In this document: positions 1 to 4,934 of the stretch, in pieces
Numbering within the stretch: the stretch's first letter is position 1
Layout of the letters: the number at the start of each line of letters is the position of its first letter
Source of the DNA: Actinomycetes bacterium
Lineage (GTDB): Bacteria > Actinomycetota > Actinomycetes > Propionibacteriales > Propionibacteriaceae
DNA: 5,639 nt
Direction: 5' to 3'
Assembly (NCBI GenBank): GCA_023432725.1
Contig: JAEYUH010000168.1
Coordinates: forward strand, 1 to 5,639
The notes under the pieces: model-generated
Told to the model about the DNA's origin: nothing
What the model saw: the letters and a program-made list of their open reading frames with translations, nothing else
Database searches by the model: none
Position numbers and translations under genes: made by a program

Positions 1-851
1 TGGGGGCTGCGCGGCGTCCAGATCTTCTGCTCGAAGATCACGTGGTCGATGTTGAAGGCCTTGGCGTTGGCGGTCAGGTACTTGGCGATCTGCCAGCCCA
101 GAGCGCTCTCCCTGCCGGGAGTGAGCATGATGTCGAGAGCGCGGCCGTTCTTGTGGAACTGCCGGCCGCCCGCCCGCCAGCCGCCGTAGGAGTTGACGCC
201 GGGGAACAGGGCGCACAGCGAGCGGTAGATCCGGATGGTGTCCGTCCGCAGCCGACCCTCGACGGCGCTGCCCCGCGAGCACTTCGCCATCGTGATGCCC
301 GCGGCCTGCTCGGGGGTGGTGTCGGACAGGTTCGCCGCCAGCACCCAGCCCTCGAGCTTGCCGGCGGTGACCTTGCGGTACTTGCCCTCGATGGAGCCGG
401 TGGCGACCACCTTGGTTCCGAACTCCAGGGAGCCCAGCTTCTCGGCCTTCTCCGACGGCTCGGCCCGCAGGTTCAGTTCCGCAGTGGTGAACAGCGGGGT
501 GAGCGCAACCAGGTCCTCGGTCGCCTCGGCGAGCTTGGACGAGGCCAGCGGACGCAACTGCAGCGTCGCCTGCGCGGGCCGGACGGCGCCGCGGCTCAGC
601 GGCGCGGCGTCCCGGTCGATGTTGGCGGCGACGAGGGCGGTCTCGGCGGCGGCGGTGGTCTGCCCGCCGCCCAGGATGACCGCGCCCGAGGTCGCGACGG
701 CAGCGAGGGTCACCAGGCCGATCCCGGCCCGCTGGCCGAGATGGTCACGCCAGGTGGGGGCGACCCGGCGAGGCCGTGCGAAGGCCTCGGGAACAGGGGT
801 CGCCAGTGGCGCGTCCGGCATCGGAGCGAGCGCCCGGCGCGGTTGGTACAT
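1..851 (-). CDS. Membrane-anchored exported protein with SH3-like and ARB_07466-like (M15-related) domains, C-terminus cut off
   Basis: Reading the minus strand from the ATG at 851 gives 283 codons without a stop, running off the left edge, so the C-terminus is missing. Residues 1-43 are Arg/Pro-rich and probably cytoplasmic. Residues 44-63 are hydrophobic (signal anchor or long signal peptide). An Ala-rich stretch follows, then an SH3-like domain at about 119-176 (LNLRAEPS near 126, GWVLAANL near 168). From about 184 the sequence matches the ARB_07466-like C-terminal domain common in actinobacterial exported proteins: C191 and C213 could form a disulfide, and the H233-K-N-G-R-A-L-D240 stretch fits HxxGxAxD, the pattern holding two zinc ligands in M15 peptidases. 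The family usually ends with a DHVHV-type stretch, which would lie off the edge. The likely role is binding or trimming peptidoglycan outside the membrane; this is inference. The start is preceded by a G-rich stretch (853-860) that can serve as a ribosome binding site. The gene is divergent from the one at 1012. Confidence 0.85.
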   Translation of the reverse strand, partial: MYQPRRALAPMPDAPLATPVPEAFARPRRVAPTWRDHLGQRAGIGLVTLAAVATSGAVILGGGQTTAAAETALVAANIDRDAAPLSRGAVRPAQATLQLRPLASSKLAEATEDLVALTPLFTTAELNLRAEPSEKAEKLGSLEFGTKVVATGSIEGKYRKVTAGKLEGWVLAANLSDTTPEQAAGITMAKCSRGSAVEGRLRTDTIRIYRSLCALFPGVNSYGGWRAGGRQFHKNGRALDIMLTPGRESALGWQIAKYLTANAKAFNIDHVIFEQKIWTPRSP

Positions 852-887
852 GCCCCACCCTGTTCAGCAGACTTCTGACGGACCCCC

Positions 888-917
888 AAAATATCCTAAG
901 AAATCCTCAGGATGCAA
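888..917 (-). promoter_or_regulatory. Candidate sigma70-type promoter for the leftward SH3/ARB_07466-like gene
   Basis: On the minus strand TTGCAT (917-912) and TATTTT (893-888) are separated by 18 bases. A transcript would start near 881, giving a leader of about 30 bases before the ATG at 851. An alternative -10, TAGGAT (898-893), has no good -35 partner. This is the only clearly AT-rich spot in the left half of the window. It was assigned by eye. Confidence 0.4.
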
Positions 918-923
918 TCCTGA
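907..923. promoter_or_regulatory. Perfect 17-bp inverted repeat, candidate operator
   Basis: TCAGGAT, a 3-base spacer GCA, and ATCCTGA form a perfect 7-3-7 inverted repeat. It covers the candidate -35 of the leftward promoter and lies about 90 bases upstream of the rightward gene at 1012. Further copies of ATCCT lie at 893-897 and 903-907, and the latter forms a second, overlapping palindrome ATCCT-C-AGGAT (903-913). Repeated half-sites over a promoter suggest a dimeric repressor or activator; which one cannot be told from the sequence. Confidence 0.45.
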
Positions 924-1011
924 CCCCCCGACGCATGCTGGGGTGGTGGCGTGCATCGGCGGCTGACGCCCCGATTCTGCGACACGATCACGCGACGAAG
1001 CGGGAGGGTTG

Positions 1012-1392
1012 ATGACGAACCGGGGGGCCGTCAGGCCATCGGCCGCGCGCTCGACGAAGGCCCGTCGGCTGCTCGGCCGGGCAGTACTCGGCAGCCTGTT
1101 CGTCGCCCTCGCCGCGCTGGTCGTGGTGCCGGACGCGGGCGCCGCCCCTGCCGCGCCGGCCCCGGTCGCGACGACCAGCCCGAGCGCCACGCCCACCGAG
1201 CCGTCCAGCTCCGCGACGCCGTCGGGCACCCCCCGCTCGACCAGCCGGCCCACCCCGCGTCCCGACCCGGAAGGCGACCGCTGGGTCGAGCTCGCGGTGG
1301 TCGGCGGCGGCAGCCTGCTGGGCGCGGTGATGATGTTCATGCTGATCGGCGGGCTGATCAGGTGGCGCAACCGGCGCCGCTACCGGGACTGA
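1012..1392 (+). CDS. Small exported single-pass membrane protein, function unknown
   Basis: The product has 126 residues and I do not recognise a family. Residues 1-23 are basic, 24-39 are hydrophobic, and an Ala-rich stretch (AGAA at 42-45) offers a signal-peptidase site. Residues 46-86 are a Ser/Thr/Pro-rich linker. Residues 92-116 form a strong C-terminal membrane helix, followed by a basic tail (RWRNRRRYRD, 117-126). This is the layout of a type I membrane protein, with a short disordered outer part and a positively charged inner end. GGAGG at 1003-1007 lies 4 bases before the ATG at 1012. An in-frame TTG at 1009 would leave only one base after the Shine-Dalgarno, so ATG is preferred. It is divergent from the gene ending at 851 and convergent with the aldolase-like gene, whose stop codon directly abuts its own. 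It may be an envelope accessory protein, but nothing in the sequence names a function. Confidence 0.75.
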   Translation: MTNRGAVRPSAARSTKARRLLGRAVLGSLFVALAALVVVPDAGAAPAAPAPVATTSPSATPTEPSSSATPSGTPRSTSRPTPRPDPEGDRWVELAVVGGGSLLGAVMMFMLIGGLIRWRNRRRYRD

Positions 1393-2013
1393 TCAGTCGC
1401 CCAGCCGCCAGCGCTGACAGACCGCCCGCAGCCCGTCCAGGTCGGTGTCGACTATCAGTTCGCGGGCAATCAGGTTCGTCGGCCACACCCCGAGCGCACC
1501 TGCCGACAGCCAGGTCTCTGCCTGGTAGTGCTCGAGCCGCCCGGTCGCCAGCAGCGGGATCTCCGCCACCAGTTCCGGCAGCGAGCGCGCATAGGCGGTG
1601 CCGAAGGCCTCGCACGGCACCACCTGGACGGCGGCGGCCCCGGCCAGGTGCGCCCCCCGCAACTCCTGCGGGGTGAGTCCGCCCAGCACCACGGGCACCT
1701 CGCCGGCGGCCGCGACCACCTCCGGCAGGCAGTAGATGCTGGCGACCAGGTCGGCACCCGCCTCCCGGGCGGCGCCCGCCTGGCCGGCGGTGGTGACGCC
1801 GTGGACGCCGATCCGCGCCCGCCGTCCGAACACCGCCCGGAGCCCGGTCAGCTCCGCCAGCAGGTCGACCTGCACCGACCACACCCGGTGACCCTCCTGC
1901 CAGGCCACCTCGCAGGCCGCCACCAGATCGTCCAGATCCGCGGCCGGCAGCGCCAGCACGACCCGGTGGTCACCCAGGTCCGGCAGCTCGACTCGACCCA
2001 TGCAGGCCATCAT
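1393..2013 (-). CDS. KDPG/KHG-aldolase-like TIM-barrel protein lacking the catalytic lysine
   Basis: The product is 206 residues, close to the roughly 210 of bacterial KDPG aldolase (Eda), and aligns with it by eye over most of its length: an IGVHG strand (68-72) at the family's VGAGT, AREAGADLVAS (82-92) at the TEAGAQFAIS helix-strand, VPVVLGGLTPQEL (106-118) at IPLIPGISTVSEL, and LLATGRL (154-160) at FCPTGGI. Active-site positions differ. The Schiff-base lysine of the KFFPA motif is Q130 in VQVVPCE, the catalytic glutamate of EVTLRT is S46, and the threonine of GAGT is G72. The fold is probably kept while Schiff-base aldolase chemistry is lost; it may bind a ligand, serve another reaction, or be an inactive paralogue. 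In-frame ATGs occur at 2013, 2010 and 2001; AGGCGG just upstream (2015-2020) fits 2010 or 2013 best. No sugar-acid pathway genes are nearby. Confidence applies to the coding call and fold; the function is unknown. Confidence 0.7.
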   Translation of the reverse strand: MMACMGRVELPDLGDHRVVLALPAADLDDLVAACEVAWQEGHRVWSVQVDLLAELTGLRAVFGRRARIGVHGVTTAGQAGAAREAGADLVASIYCLPEVVAAAGEVPVVLGGLTPQELRGAHLAGAAAVQVVPCEAFGTAYARSLPELVAEIPLLATGRLEHYQAETWLSAGALGVWPTNLIARELIVDTDLDGLRAVCQRWRLGD

Positions 2014-2039
2014 GCCGCCTGCGCCGAAGGCCCGCGCAC

Positions 2040-2045
2040 TAGGCT
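2040..2045 (+). promoter_or_regulatory. Candidate -10 hexamer for the PEBP/DUF4031 pair
   Basis: TAGGCT fits the TANNNT -10 pattern frequent in actinobacteria. Transcription would begin near 2052, leaving about 20 bases that include GGAGG (2064-2068) before the ATG at 2073. No convincing -35 is visible, so this is tentative. The rest of the 59-base divergent gap (2014-2072) shows no clear leftward promoter. Confidence 0.3.
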
Positions 2046-2072
2046 GGCCGCATCCCTGGGAATGGAGGACCG

Positions 2073-2543
2073 ATGTTCCTGAGCAGCGCTGCCGTCCCCG
2101 CCGATTCCACCATCGCCCTGCGCCACGCCCACCAGGGCGTCGGCGGAGACAACGTCGCGCCCGACCTGAGCTGGGGCGACGCGCCCGAACAGACCCGCAG
2201 CTTCCTCGTCACCTGCTACGACCCGGACGCCCCCACCGGCAGCGGCTGGTGGCACTGGGTGGTCAGCGACCTTCCGGTCGACGTCACCTCGCTACCCGAG
2301 GGCGGCGCGCTCCCGGACGGGGCCCGCGACTGGCCGACCGACTACGGCGTCCCCGGCTGGGGCGGGCCGTGGCCGCCGCCGGGCCACGGCGCGCACCACT
2401 ACCACTTCCGGGTGGCGGCACTGGATGTGGAGCGGCTGGACGTGCCCGATGACGCCCCGCGGGCCGCCGTCCTGCTGGAGGCCGGGTTCCACACGATCGC
2501 CGACGCGGAGTTCGTCGCCCTGTTCACCAACCCGCGGGGCTGA
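2073..2543 (+). CDS. YbhB/YbcL family (phosphatidylethanolamine-binding, Raf-kinase-inhibitor-like) protein
   Basis: The product has 156 residues, nearly the length of E. coli YbhB (158). The PEBP signature is plain: TCYDPDAPTGSGWWHW (47-62) contains the DPDAP strand and the WHW pocket residues, and GWGGPWPPPGHGAHHYHF (95-112) is the family's conserved GxGGPxPPxGxxxHxY segment. No signal peptide is present, so it is cytosolic. Bacterial members bind small anionic ligands, but their physiological role is poorly defined; the Raf-kinase name comes from the mammalian homologue and should not be read as a function here. GGAGG (2064-2068) lies 4 bases before the ATG. The TGA stop is followed at once by the GTG of the next gene in the same reading frame, so the two are almost certainly cotranscribed and translationally coupled. 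Confidence 0.93.
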   Translation: MFLSSAAVPADSTIALRHAHQGVGGDNVAPDLSWGDAPEQTRSFLVTCYDPDAPTGSGWWHWVVSDLPVDVTSLPEGGALPDGARDWPTDYGVPGWGGPWPPPGHGAHHYHFRVAALDVERLDVPDDAPRAAVLLEAGFHTIADAEFVALFTNPRG

Positions 2544-3458
2544 GTGGCAGTCCTGATCGATGCGCCGCGCTGGCCGGCGCACGGCACCCGGTTCGCCCAC
2601 CTGGTCTCCGACACCAGCCTGAACGAGCTGCACGCCTTCGCCGAAGCCGCCGGCCTGCCCGCGCGGGCCTTCGACCACGACCACTACGACGTGCCGGAGC
2701 GCCGCCATGCCGACCTGGTCGCCCGCGGCGCCCGTCCGGTGCCGGAGAAGGAACTGCTCCGCCGGCTGCGGGCGGCAGGGCTTCGGGTGCGTCCGGCGGA
2801 GCGGACGCCGAGCGTCGCGCAGGTGCTGCCCGGCCTCGCGCAGGCCTGGCAGCACCTGCTGGACGGCGCCGCGGACCTCGGCGAGGAGTTGCTGTCCCGC
2901 TGGCGGGAGCCGCACCGCGCCTACCACGACGTCCGCCACCTCGCGCAGGCACTGTCCGCGGCCGACCTCGTCAGTGCAGGAGCCGCCCCCCGGACGGTCC
3001 AGCTCGCCCGGTGGTTCCACGACGCGATCTACCAGCGGCGCCCCGGCCACGACGAGGAGGAGTCCGCAGCGCTGGCCGCCGACCGGCTGACCGGACGGGT
3101 GCCGGCCGGCGAGGTCGCCGAGGTGGTCCGGCTGATCCGGCTGACCGCGTCCCACTCCCCCGAACCCGGCGACGCCGCCGGCGCGGCGGTGGTGGACGCC
3201 GACCTGTCGATCCTCGGCCAGCGGCCGGGCCGCTACCACGTCTACGTCCGGGATGTGCGGGCCGAGTACGACCACCTCGACGGCCCGACCTTCCGGCGGG
3301 GACGGTTGCAGGTGGTGGAGCGCCTGGCCGCTCTCGACCCGCTGTTCACCACGCCCCTCGGCAGGGACGCCTGGACGGCCGCTGCCAGGGCCAACCTCGC
3401 CGAGGAACGGGCCCGCTGGACCAGCCCGCCGGCACCCTCGGCCGGACGGGTCCCCTGA
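2544..3458 (+). CDS. DUF4031 domain fused to HD-type metal-dependent phosphohydrolase-like domain
   Basis: The product has 304 residues in two parts. Residues 1-84 match DUF4031 (opening MAVLIDAPRWPAHG; DHDHYDVPERRHADLVARGA at 44-63; ELLRRLRAAGLRVR at 70-83), a small actinobacterial domain of unknown function. Residues of about 90-290 resemble the predicted HD-like metal-dependent hydrolases of COG4339: RAYHDVRH (125-132), LARWFHDAIY (154-163) with the H159-D160 pair, an EEES acidic stretch (171-174), and DADLSILG (218-225). These His/Asp residues are the likely metal ligands, and the substrate is unknown. The start is GTG, directly after the preceding TGA; a GCGGGG stretch at 2534-2539 is only a weak Shine-Dalgarno, so expression probably depends on ribosomes finishing the PEBP gene. 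The last dozen or so residues are low-complexity. Recognition of both domains is from memory; the hydrolase activity is inferred from conserved residues. Confidence 0.85.
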   Translation: MAVLIDAPRWPAHGTRFAHLVSDTSLNELHAFAEAAGLPARAFDHDHYDVPERRHADLVARGARPVPEKELLRRLRAAGLRVRPAERTPSVAQVLPGLAQAWQHLLDGAADLGEELLSRWREPHRAYHDVRHLAQALSAADLVSAGAAPRTVQLARWFHDAIYQRRPGHDEEESAALAADRLTGRVPAGEVAEVVRLIRLTASHSPEPGDAAGAAVVDADLSILGQRPGRYHVYVRDVRAEYDHLDGPTFRRGRLQVVERLAALDPLFTTPLGRDAWTAAARANLAEERARWTSPPAPSAGRVP

Positions 3459-3482
3459 GGCGGATTCGGGCGTGCTTTTTTT
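3432..3482 (+). terminator. Possible imperfect rho-independent terminator after the PEBP/DUF4031-HD pair
   Basis: Seven consecutive T residues (3476-3482) directly follow a GC stretch. GCACCC (3432-3437) can pair with GGCGTGC (3469-3475) with one bulged base, but the loop is long and the stem begins inside the coding sequence. The T-run is striking in this GC-rich DNA; the stem is weak, so the call is tentative. Confidence 0.3.
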
Positions 3483-3486
3483 CACG

Positions 3487-3515
3487 TGGCCTGCACCGAT
3501 CCCGGCGAGTACACT
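3487..3515 (+). promoter_or_regulatory. Candidate promoter for the Pro/Lys-rich protein and carboxypeptidase genes
   Basis: TACACT (3510-3515) is a good TANNNT -10. A poor -35 match, TGGCCT (3487-3492), sits 17 bases upstream. Transcription would start near 3522, leaving a leader of about 19 bases that carries the Shine-Dalgarno. The -10 is the stronger half of the evidence. Confidence 0.35.
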
Positions 3516-3540
3516 TGACGCGAAGCTTGGGGGAGGTTCG

Positions 3541-4062
3541 ATGGCGCATCGCGGCATCTGGCTCGCCGCGACCGCATGCCTGGTCGCGGGTGTCCTTGCC
3601 GCGCCCCCAGGAAGCGGGCTGGAGGGCACCGGCCGTTCCCAGGCCGCCGCCGAGACGAGCTACCAGCCCAGCGGGCCCGGCCCCGTCCGCTCCAGCCCGT
3701 CGGCGCCTCCGGCACCCACTGCGCCCGGCCCGGCAACTGAACTCCCGGCGAACCCGCCGACCGTCCCGCAGCTGGTCCAGCCGGCACCGCGGCCCGCCCC
3801 GTCCGTGCGGCCGGCGACAGTGGCGATCAGTCGGCCGTCGGCCCCCAAGCCGAGGCCTGAGCAGCCCAAGCCGCCCAAGCCGAAGCCGCCCCAGCCGCCC
3901 GAGCCACCGGTCAAGCCCAAGCCCACCAAGCCGAAGCCCACCATCCCGTTGCCGCAGCCGCCGTCCACCTCGGGGACTACCTGGAACGGCAAGCTGATCG
4001 CCAAGACCACCCCGGACGGCAAGACCGCCATCCCCGGTACCAAGCCGAGGTCCAAGGGCTGA
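3541..4062 (+). CDS. Secreted proline/lysine-rich protein, function unknown
   Basis: The product has 173 residues and no recognised domain. MAHR followed by a hydrophobic run (residues 5-21) forms a Sec signal peptide, with possible cleavage in the Ala-rich stretch near 20-21 or near 35-37. C13 lies too early and lacks a lipobox, so it is not a lipoprotein. Residues 40-100 are Pro/Ala/Ser-rich; 102-141 are a Pro-Lys repeat (KPKP, KPPKPKPP). The tail (142-173) is different, with WNGKLIAKTTPDGKTAIPG and a basic end. An extended polyproline rod with positive charge would suit crossing or binding the negatively charged cell wall, but this is inference. The ATG at 3541 follows GGAGG (3532-3536) by 4 bases and is the first sensible start; the reading frame extends much further upstream only as a shadow of the HD gene. 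The stop TGA overlaps the probable CTG start of the next gene, which implies joint translation. Confidence 0.72.
   Translation: MAHRGIWLAATACLVAGVLAAPPGSGLEGTGRSQAAAETSYQPSGPGPVRSSPSAPPAPTAPGPATELPANPPTVPQLVQPAPRPAPSVRPATVAISRPSAPKPRPEQPKPPKPKPPQPPEPPVKPKPTKPKPTIPLPQPPSTSGTTWNGKLIAKTTPDGKTAIPGTKPRSKG
3844..3963 (+). repeat. Low-complexity Pro-Lys coding repeat
   Basis: About 40 codons made almost entirely of Pro and Lys with some Gln, Glu and Thr, written largely with CCG/CCC and AAG. The DNA is an irregular tandem of AAGCC-like units. It encodes the rod-like part of the secreted protein and is prone to length change by slippage or misalignment. Confidence 0.7.
4047..4061 (+). promoter_or_regulatory. 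Internal ribosome binding site and CTGA stop/start overlap
   Basis: GAGG (4047-4050) lies 8 bases before CTG (4059-4061), whose last two bases are the first two of the upstream TGA stop (4060-4062). The arrangement copies the familiar ATGA coupling junction, with CTG in place of ATG. It decides the start chosen for the carboxypeptidase lipoprotein. Confidence 0.5.
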
Positions 4063-4853
4063 CCGGGACACCCGCCGTTGGGCTGCGCGCAACCGCCTGG
4101 CTGCTCGCCGGAGCCCTTGCGCTCGGCGGCTGCGCCACCGTCCCACCCCGCAGCACGGCCTCCGCACCGCCGGTGACGCCCGCCGCGTCCGCCCCTGCCA
4201 CACCGACGCCCAGCCCCACCCCGACGCCGAGCCCTCCCCCCACGCCCACGCCGACCCCCACCCCGTCCCCGACGCCGAGCGGGCCGACGCCGGACACCCG
4301 GCAAGGCAGGCAACGCGACCAGCCCTACGCCGTCAACGGCATCATCGTCGTCTCGAAGCAGCACCCGATCAGCCGACGCTACCGACCGTCCGACCCCGAT
4401 CGTCACGGCCTGGAGAAGGCGGCCGCGCAGGCGCTGGCCCGGATGGTCGCCGACGCCAGGTCCGCCGGGATCACCGTCAAGGTCCGCAGCGCCTACCGCT
4501 CCTACGCAGAGCAGGAGGCGCTGCTGAAGCGCAAGATCATCGAGTACGGCGACGAGAAGCTGGCCCGGCGCTACAACGCCGAGCCGGGCAAGAGCGAGCA
4601 CCAGACCGGACTCGCCGTCGACCTGTGGGACGGCAGGACCTGGGGCCTGGCCGTCCGCCGGACGGCGACCGGCAAGTGGCTGTGGAAGCACGCCCGGGAG
4701 TACGGCTTCATCCTGCGCTATCCGCCGGGCAAGGAGTCGATCACCGGCTACGCCTACGAGCCGTGGCACTTTCGCTACATCGGCGAGGACGACTCGCGCC
4801 GGTTCAAGCCGAACCACACCCTGACCCTCGAGGAATACCTGGGCATCGACTGA
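4059..4853 (+). CDS. Lipoprotein D-alanyl-D-alanine carboxypeptidase, peptidase family M15 (VanY-type)
   Basis: With a CTG start the product has 264 residues. Residues 9-25 form a lipoprotein signal, WLLAGALALGGC, with C25 as the lipidated cysteine. Residues 29-80 are a Pro/Thr/Ser linker with a run of TP/SP pairs. The VanY domain follows: VRSAYRSYAEQ (142-152) is the substrate-binding segment, SEHQTGLAVD (179-188) supplies zinc ligands H181 and D188, and EPWHFRY (234-240) supplies the catalytic glutamate E234 and third ligand H237. All catalytic residues are present. The enzyme should remove the terminal D-Ala from peptidoglycan stem peptides on the outer face of the membrane. The frame is open from 3861, yet no ATG, GTG or TTG occurs in it before GTG 4173, which would lose the signal and lipobox. 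CTG 4059 has a Shine-Dalgarno (4047-4050) and overlaps the previous stop; CTG 4083 is a second option. The family call is firm, the start less so. Confidence 0.9.
   Translation: MTGTPAVGLRATAWLLAGALALGGCATVPPRSTASAPPVTPAASAPATPTPSPTPTPSPPPTPTPTPTPSPTPSGPTPDTRQGRQRDQPYAVNGIIVVSKQHPISRRYRPSDPDRHGLEKAAAQALARMVADARSAGITVKVRSAYRSYAEQEALLKRKIIEYGDEKLARRYNAEPGKSEHQTGLAVDLWDGRTWGLAVRRTATGKWLWKHAREYGFILRYPPGKESITGYAYEPWHFRYIGEDDSRRFKPNHTLTLEEYLGID
4200..4277 (+). repeat. Thr-Pro/Ser-Pro dipeptide coding repeat in the lipoprotein linker
   Basis: Thirteen consecutive dipeptide units, twelve of Thr-Pro or Ser-Pro and one Pro-Pro, are encoded mostly by ACG/ACC/AGC and CCC/CCG. The run forms the flexible arm between the lipid anchor and the peptidase domain and may be O-mannosylated, as such Thr/Pro linkers sometimes are in actinobacteria (inference). 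Its low complexity makes length variation between strains likely. Confidence 0.75.
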
Positions 4854-4868
4854 GGCAGGCGATCTCGC

Positions 4869-4889
4869 CCGGCCGGCGGTGCCGGTCGG
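4869..4889 (+). terminator. GC-rich hairpin, probable terminator without T-tract
   Basis: A 9-bp stem with one G-T wobble (4869-4877 with 4881-4889) and a 3-base loop begins 16 bases after the carboxypeptidase stop. No T-run follows, as is common for intrinsic terminators of the short, tail-less kind proposed in actinobacteria. It lies between the end of the lipoprotein gene and the likely promoter of the phosphofructokinase gene, where a terminator is expected. Confidence 0.5.
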
Positions 4890-4900
4890 CGCAGCGCTGG

Positions 4901-4906
4901 CAAGAT
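4901..4906 (+). promoter_or_regulatory. Candidate -10 hexamer for the phosphofructokinase gene
   Basis: CAAGAT is one base from TAAGAT and lies 28 bases before the ATG at 4935, which leaves a short leader with GGAGG (4926-4930). No convincing -35 is visible upstream, where the hairpin region lies. Tentative. Confidence 0.3.
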
Positions 4907-4934
4907 GGTCCCGTCACCGCTGCCCGGAGGTCCG

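Noticed and set aside
42..966. Long rightward ORFs of 278 and 243 codons over the left-edge gene
   Set aside because: Their products are Gly/Arg/Ala-rich shadows with no domain, while the opposite strand encodes a clear SH3/ARB_07466-like protein over the same bases.
948..970. Hairpin GGCGT/ACGCC in the divergent intergenic region
   Set aside because: The arms are only 5 bp with a 13-base loop, which is expected by chance in DNA of this composition.
1009..1011. TTG start for the small membrane protein
   Set aside because: Only one base separates it from the GGAGG at 1003-1007, while the adjacent ATG at 1012 has a usable spacing.
864..1370. Leftward 168-codon ORF across the divergent region and the small membrane protein
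   Set aside because: No ribosome binding site or domain is evident. The rightward frame has a signal peptide, linker and membrane helix with GGAGG, which is the coherent reading.
3515..3520. TTGACG as a -35 element
   Set aside because: A -10 at normal spacing would fall on the start codon at 3541. The overlapping TACACT (3510-3515) as a -10 leaves room for a leader and Shine-Dalgarno.
4050..4062. Programmed -1 frameshift joining the Pro/Lys-rich protein to the M15 lipoprotein
   Set aside because: No convincing slippery heptamer or downstream structure is visible, and a fusion would bury a lipoprotein signal with its lipobox in mid-protein. It is kept only as an alternative explanation for the missing start codon.
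4200..4290. CRISPR or tandem-repeat array
   Set aside because: The periodicity is that of Thr-Pro codons inside a coding frame, with no spacers or conserved direct repeats.
2292..4817. Long leftward ORFs of 445 and 385 codons (2292-3629 and 3660-4817)
   Set aside because: They lie antisense to the PEBP, DUF4031-HD, Pro-rich and M15 genes, which have recognisable domains. High GC keeps antisense frames open, and the translations are compositionally odd.
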